A DNA stretch of 64,000 nt from Basidiobolus meristosporus CBS 931.73. Taxonomy: Eukaryota; Basidiobolomycota; Basidiobolomycetes; Basidiobolales; Basidiobolaceae. The notes under the pieces are model-generated. The model was not told where the DNA came from and searched no databases. It saw only the letters and a program-made list of their open reading frames with translations. The stretch is taken from positions 83,857 through 147,856 of the forward strand of contig MCFE01000164.1 of assembly GCA_002104905.1 (NCBI GenBank), given 5' to 3'. Position 1 is the stretch's first letter, and each line of letters begins with the position of its first letter. Shown one piece after another: positions 60,207 to 64,000 of the stretch. A program made the position numbers and the translations under genes.

Positions 60207-61718
60207 ATGACTGAGGAATATCAGGCCCTGATGGAAAATCAAACTTGGGACTTAGTCAAATTACCAATCAACCAAAAATCAATTGGATGCAGATGGGTCT
60301 TCAAGACAAAGTACAAGGCTGATGGTACAATTGAAAGATACAAAGCAAGACTTGTAGCCAAAGGATACTCTCAAACAAAAGGACTTGACTATACTGAGAC
60401 CTTTGCACCGGTAGCCAAGTTTAATTCCATCAGATTAATATTGGCTATTGCAGCCAAATATAAGTTTTTTATTCATCAAATGGATGTAAAAACTGCATTT
60501 TTGAATGGAGAACTTGATGAGGACGTGTATATGGACCAGCCTGATGGGTTTGTTGACCAAGATAACCCCCATTTGGTCTGCAAGCTTAAAAAGTCACTAT
60601 ATGGTCTCAAACAATCACCGAGAGCCTGGAATTGCAAGATAGATTCTTATTTGGAATCTTTGAGTTTCAAAAGGAGTAATGCTGACTATAGTATATACTA
60701 TAAGCCAGATAGAGCAAATCCAGTTCTATTAGCTCTATATGTGGATGATCTTATTATAGCCGCCAATAACCTAGAAACATTGGAAGAGACTAAATCCAGC
60801 CTATCTAAGGAGTTCAAGATGTCCGATCTAGGAGAACTTAGTTACTACTTAGGGATTAAGTTCTCCATAGACAGAAGTACCCAGACTATTACCCTAAGCC
60901 AATCCAAGTATATTCAAGATATACTAAAGAAGTACAAAATGGAAGACTGTAAACCGGCAGCTACCCCAATGGAGACAAACCTTAACTTGGTCAAAACTCA
61001 ACCAAATCAAGAGAGCTTGGTGCCATCTGAAAGCCCTGACTTTCCTTATCAATCTATGGTCGGCAGTCTGATGTATATCATGCTTGGAACACGTCCAGAT
61101 ATCTCATATTCAGTGGGAGTTGTCAGCCAACATAATCAGAATTATGGATCTGATCATATTGCAGCAGTTAAGCGGATTTTTAGATACCTAAAAGGAACTG
61201 CTGATATCTGCTTAAGATACACTTATAAGGATTCAGAACAGGATCTTGTGGGATACTCTGATGCTGATTGGGGACGAAATTTGGAAGACAGAAGATCCAC
61301 CACAGGATACACCTTTCTTTACTGTAAAGGAGCAATTTCATGGAATTCAAGAAAGCAACCAACCGTAGCACTTTCTACTACAGAGGCAGAGTATATGGCA
61401 GCCTGTGAAGCTACAAAAGAAGCAATGTGGTTAAGAAAGCTCTTTACAGATTTAGGCCTATGTCAAAAAACGCCTATTACTTTATTTCAAGATAATCAAG
61501 GATGTATACAATTAGGTAGAAATCCAACTTTTCATGCTAGAACCAAGCACATAGATATTAGACATCATTTCATACGTGAAGCTATAGAGAATAACTTAGT
61601 TAGCTTAGTTTACTGTCCTACAGATGAAATGATTGCAGACATATTTACCAAACCATTAGCTAGAGACAAGTTTGAATATCTTAGGTCAAAATTAGGACTA
61701 GTCAGTATGAACATTTAG
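60207..61718 (+). CDS. copia reverse transcriptase and RNase H (frame 3)
   Basis: 503 codons, from MTEEYQALMENQTWDLV to the end of pol. The reverse transcriptase has [33 protein letters not shown] and the catalytic LYVDDLIIA at 60738-60749. RNase H contains GYSDADWG, a STTEAEYMA Glu and the KHIDIRHHF segment with the last acidic residues. The linker from integrase (59947-60206) is open in another frame (59996-60214), so two indels separate integrase and reverse transcriptase. The domain order integrase before reverse transcriptase defines Ty1/copia, not gypsy. The ATG shown is internal; natural translation would come from the Gag start. Confidence 0.9.
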   Translation: MTEEYQALMENQTWDLVKLPINQKSIGCRWVFKTKYKADGTIERYKARLVAKGYSQTKGLDYTETFAPVAKFNSIRLILAIAAKYKFFIHQMDVKTAFLNGELDEDVYMDQPDGFVDQDNPHLVCKLKKSLYGLKQSPRAWNCKIDSYLESLSFKRSNADYSIYYKPDRANPVLLALYVDDLIIAANNLETLEETKSSLSKEFKMSDLGELSYYLGIKFSIDRSTQTITLSQSKYIQDILKKYKMEDCKPAATPMETNLNLVKTQPNQESLVPSESPDFPYQSMVGSLMYIMLGTRPDISYSVGVVSQHNQNYGSDHIAAVKRIFRYLKGTADICLRYTYKDSEQDLVGYSDADWGRNLEDRRSTTGYTFLYCKGAISWNSRKQPTVALSTTEAEYMAACEATKEAMWLRKLFTDLGLCQKTPITLFQDNQGCIQLGRNPTFHARTKHIDIRHHFIREAIENNLVSLVYCPTDEMIADIFTKPLARDKFEYLRSKLGLVSMNI

Positions 61719-61720
61719 CT

Positions 61721-61729
61721 GAGTGGGAG
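61721..61729 (+). promoter_or_regulatory. polypurine tract
   Basis: GAGTGGGAG directly before the 3' LTR; primes plus-strand DNA synthesis. The same string precedes the LTR at 7545 and 13115. Confidence 0.7.
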
Positions 61730-62078
61730 TGTTGTAAAAATTTGTATTTTCCACCTAAATATTCACCTAACTTAGTCACTTAGATCACCACCTTCAAATC
61801 CTAGAGAATACTGACCAAATTCCTTGTCGGGATTTACTTAGAATATTTTCACCAAAATACCAGGTACCCAGAACATGAAAATTCTCAAAGTTGTCCAAAC
61901 AGCCCCAAACTTTGCACACATGTTCTTGGGACCTTCCTTAACCTATTCTACGTGTTTGTAATGCCAAGACCAGGTAAAAGTATAAATACACTTTTACATT
62001 CAATAAATCATTAAGTGAAAACCACATAATCTACTTGTTCTCCCAATCACTTCCAATATCTCCAAGACTCTTACAACA
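61730..62078 (+). repeat. 3' LTR of the near-intact copia element
   Basis: 349 bp, almost identical to the 5' LTR. AATAAA at 62002-62007 is the likely polyadenylation signal, just after the TATA box. Confidence 0.95.
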
Positions 62079-62083
62079 CTTAG

Positions 62084-64000
62084 GGGGGGAGACAGTCACC
62101 AACAGGTGAAATCTTTATTTCAGTTGAAACAAAGAAGCCAGCGCTACTGTTGTAGCTTTGATACAAGAGTGTGTAGCTGTGGGGAATTTGTAGGTAAGTT
62201 AATAAGAAGTGATGATAGTTCTTCAGTGCTCAAGACACTGTTCAGTGGGAAGGGGGGTAGCAAGAGAGGTAAGAATGACTTGTGAACAACATTAATGAGG
62301 GGAATGTGATAAGGATTGATATCATCATAAAGGGAGTGTGCTGCTGCAGATATTGCTGCCAAAGGTCTGTCAAGTACTTCAGGTAGGCCAGCTTGGGTTT
62401 TTCTGACTGCAGAATAAATTCAGCAAACTTCTTGACTTCAGGATCTCCAAGTATAGTTCTCCAGCAGGAGCCAGGTGTTGTGTGGTGTGTTCTCTTCCAG
62501 GCCTTAATCAGTGGGTTGTTGCAGTTGTGAAGTCTGAGGTATAATCTGGTTCTAAGGTAGAGAAGTCTGATCTTATAGGGCATAAACCCAAAAGCACCAA
62601 GAATAGCATGTCTGTAGGGGCATTCAGGCAAATGAGGCACCAAGGAGGTAATGCACCATACTGCAAACTTGTCAAGCTTAGTGCAGTCTCTAGAAGTAAG
62701 AGAGAGAAGTGGTAAGCCAAATTCCAGGACAGGGAAGACAAACTGCTTGAGTAGAAGGAGGCAGCTGGGAGCTGAAGTTGTAGGAGGAGTAACAGCCAGT
62801 AGCTTGTGGAGTGCCTGTCTTGCCAGGATAATTCTCTTCTTCAGGTGTGCTCCAGAGTCTAGTCCAGTAGGAAGGAAAGGAAAGCCAAGATATGTAGCAG
62901 AAACCTGAGCAGGTAGAGTGGTGTTCTCCAAGTTGATGGGAGAGCCTAAAGGTACTGTCTTTGCAATGGAAAGCTGGAGATTATTCTTCTGCAGATACTG
63001 GTGGATGGTCTGGGAGTCTTGTTGCACATTGGAGGAGGATATTCTGATGTCATCAGCAAAGAGAGTAACCAGGCAGTCAGCTGAGAGTCTTGGGAAATCA
63101 TTCAGGAAGATGGCAAACAGTATAGGACCAAGCACAGAGCCTTGAACCACTCCATTAGGAACTGAGAACACAGCTGATTGCTCACTTGGGTGCAGAATTC
63201 TTGCTTGTGGATTCAGAAACAGAGACCTGACAAGGAGGGTGAGAGAGGTACTAGAGAAGCATTGCAACTTGGACCAAAGCAGATTTCTGTTAACTGAATC
63301 AAAGGCCTTAGTAATATCAAACAGAACAGATGGATACTTGCACTGGAGAGAGTGATCTTGGCTAAGTATGACTGCATATTCCAAGGAGAGGCCAGGAACA
63401 AAGCCAAACTGTGCAGGATGAAACTTGAGGGAGTCAGAGTAGAGCTCCTGAGCAAGCAGAAGCTCAAACACCTTTCTGCAGGTGGGCAGCAGAGATATTG
63501 GCCTGTAGGAGCTAGGATCCAGGTGCTTTCCTTTACCCTTGTACGGTGGCAGAACATTTGCAAAGGACCATTCCTCAGGAGTAGAAAGCTGGGCTGAGCA
63601 TTGCTGAAACAGTGGAAGCAGAAGTGCAGACATGGCCTTGGTACTAGTCTTCAGAAGCTCATAGGAGATTGTGTCCACACCTGGAGCAGTAGAGTTGGGA
63701 AGCCTCTTGAGCACATTATGGATTCTCCCTTGATCAAGTGCAAGTGGGATGGGCAGAGTCTTGAAGTCAGGATGAAAGCCAGGAGTTGAGTACCACTTTG
63801 TAGAGAAGAAGATGTTAGCCAGCTGTTCTGTTGAAGGTAACTTCCTGGAAGAGGGCCTCATTGCCCTGTAGAGTCTTGATACTGTTCTTGTTATAGAGTT
63901 GGAAGATTGCAGAGGCAAAGAACTCATAATATGATCCCAGAGCTGAGTATGCAGAGTCTGGTGAATTGCCTTGGAGTGGTGTATGGCTGTCAGGAGGAGT
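62084..64000 (-). mobile_element. LINE element L3, cut by the window edge
   Basis: 3' part of a non-LTR retrotransposon read on the minus strand. The tail at 62079-62130 holds AATAAA (62114-62119), GATTTCACC, a seven-C run and CCTAA. No poly(A) is present. Its 3' end was joined to RNase H sequence of the copia fragment at 57386 before the later copia insertion. The 5' part with any endonuclease lies outside the window. Confidence 0.87.
62242..64000 (-). CDS. LINE reverse transcriptase, 5'-partial
   Basis: The frame is open from the stop at 62242 to the window edge; the ATG at 63927 is internal, since the 24 codons before it are also open. Over 580 residues are visible. Reverse transcriptase blocks in order: NSTAPGVDTISYELLK, FANVLPPYKGKG, SSYRPISLLPTCRKVFE, QFGFVPGLS, DITKAFDSVNR (catalytic Asp), NGVVQGSVLGPILFAIF, and FADDIRIS at 63049-63060 as the YXDD-type site. 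The C-terminal region includes CPYRHAILGAFG and WKRTHHTTPGSCWRTILGD. No RNase H or C-terminal CCHC knuckle is visible. Block pattern fits the Jockey/CR1/Tad-like non-LTR group. This is the only long uninterrupted pol in the window. Confidence 0.9.
   Translation of the reverse strand, partial: LLLTAIHHSKAIHQTLHTQLWDHIMSSLPLQSSNSITRTVSRLYRAMRPSSRKLPSTEQLANIFFSTKWYSTPGFHPDFKTLPIPLALDQGRIHNVLKRLPNSTAPGVDTISYELLKTSTKAMSALLLPLFQQCSAQLSTPEEWSFANVLPPYKGKGKHLDPSSYRPISLLPTCRKVFELLLAQELYSDSLKFHPAQFGFVPGLSLEYAVILSQDHSLQCKYPSVLFDITKAFDSVNRNLLWSKLQCFSSTSLTLLVRSLFLNPQARILHPSEQSAVFSVPNGVVQGSVLGPILFAIFLNDFPRLSADCLVTLFADDIRISSSNVQQDSQTIHQYLQKNNLQLSIAKTVPLGSPINLENTTLPAQVSATYLGFPFLPTGLDSGAHLKKRIILARQALHKLLAVTPPTTSAPSCLLLLKQFVFPVLEFGLPLLSLTSRDCTKLDKFAVWCITSLVPHLPECPYRHAILGAFGFMPYKIRLLYLRTRLYLRLHNCNNPLIKAWKRTHHTTPGSCWRTILGDPEVKKFAEFILQSEKPKLAYLKYLTDLWQQYLQQHTPFMMISILITFPSLMLFTSHSYLSCYPPSH

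Larger units (their letters stand above)
57387..62083 (+). mobile_element. near-intact Ty1/copia element with CTTAG target duplication
   Basis: Element 57392-62078 (4687 bp) between CTTAG (57387-57391) and CTTAG (62079-62083). Its LTRs differ at only three or four places in 350 bp, making it the youngest copy in the window. Gag-Pol is one frame by comparison with the other copies but is interrupted by three single-base indels, near 58675, 59932 and 60185, all in short homopolymers. It is probably recently active or only just inactivated, unless the indels are sequencing errors. It inserted at the boundary between a copia fragment and a LINE tail. Confidence 0.95.

Overview
This is a fungal nuclear genome window. 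The evidence is short (57-140 bp) GT-AG introns in otherwise compact genes, together with fungal-type proteins: a Cox23-like twin CX9C protein, an Npr1/Hal-type kinase, a Ypd1-type phosphotransfer protein, a Sec2 GEF, a Tgl2-like lipase and a fungal C2H2 factor. The phylum cannot be fixed from this sequence; an early-diverging lineage is possible but unproven.

Layout: 1-2.2 kb is an unclassified repeat remnant with a ~207-bp direct repeat. 2.2-13.4 kb is a mosaic of Ty1/copia elements of one family, one of which carries a 712-bp foldback element. 13.4-19.0 kb is genic (eS21, SEC2-like, COX23). 19.0-28.3 kb holds diverged LTR relics around one two-exon protein kinase gene. 28.3-38.1 kb is a second copia mosaic. 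38.1-53.0 kb is genic (YPD1-like, C2H2 factor, five-exon lipase, sugar transporter, single-pass PY-motif membrane protein) with diverged LTRs near 50-51 kb. 54.6-64.0 kb is a nest of LINE and copia elements containing the best-preserved copia copy (57392-62078, perfect 5-bp target duplication, near-identical LTRs) and a LINE reverse transcriptase running off the right edge.

The copia family has 348-350-bp LTRs with TGTTGTAA/TTACAACA ends, a TATA box in the LTR, a primer site complementary to the anticodon arm of initiator tRNA-Met, and one Gag-Pol frame (zinc knuckle, DSGA protease, integrase, YVDD reverse transcriptase, RNase H). Every copy seen is broken. The host genes do not form an operon or obvious cluster; they are ordinary housekeeping genes in islands between repeats. 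The most interesting signals are the primer site that contains the in-frame gag AUG, the foldback element, LINE 3' ends that all run into CCTAA/TTAGG motifs, and repeated direct joining of copia LTR ends to internal copia sequence.
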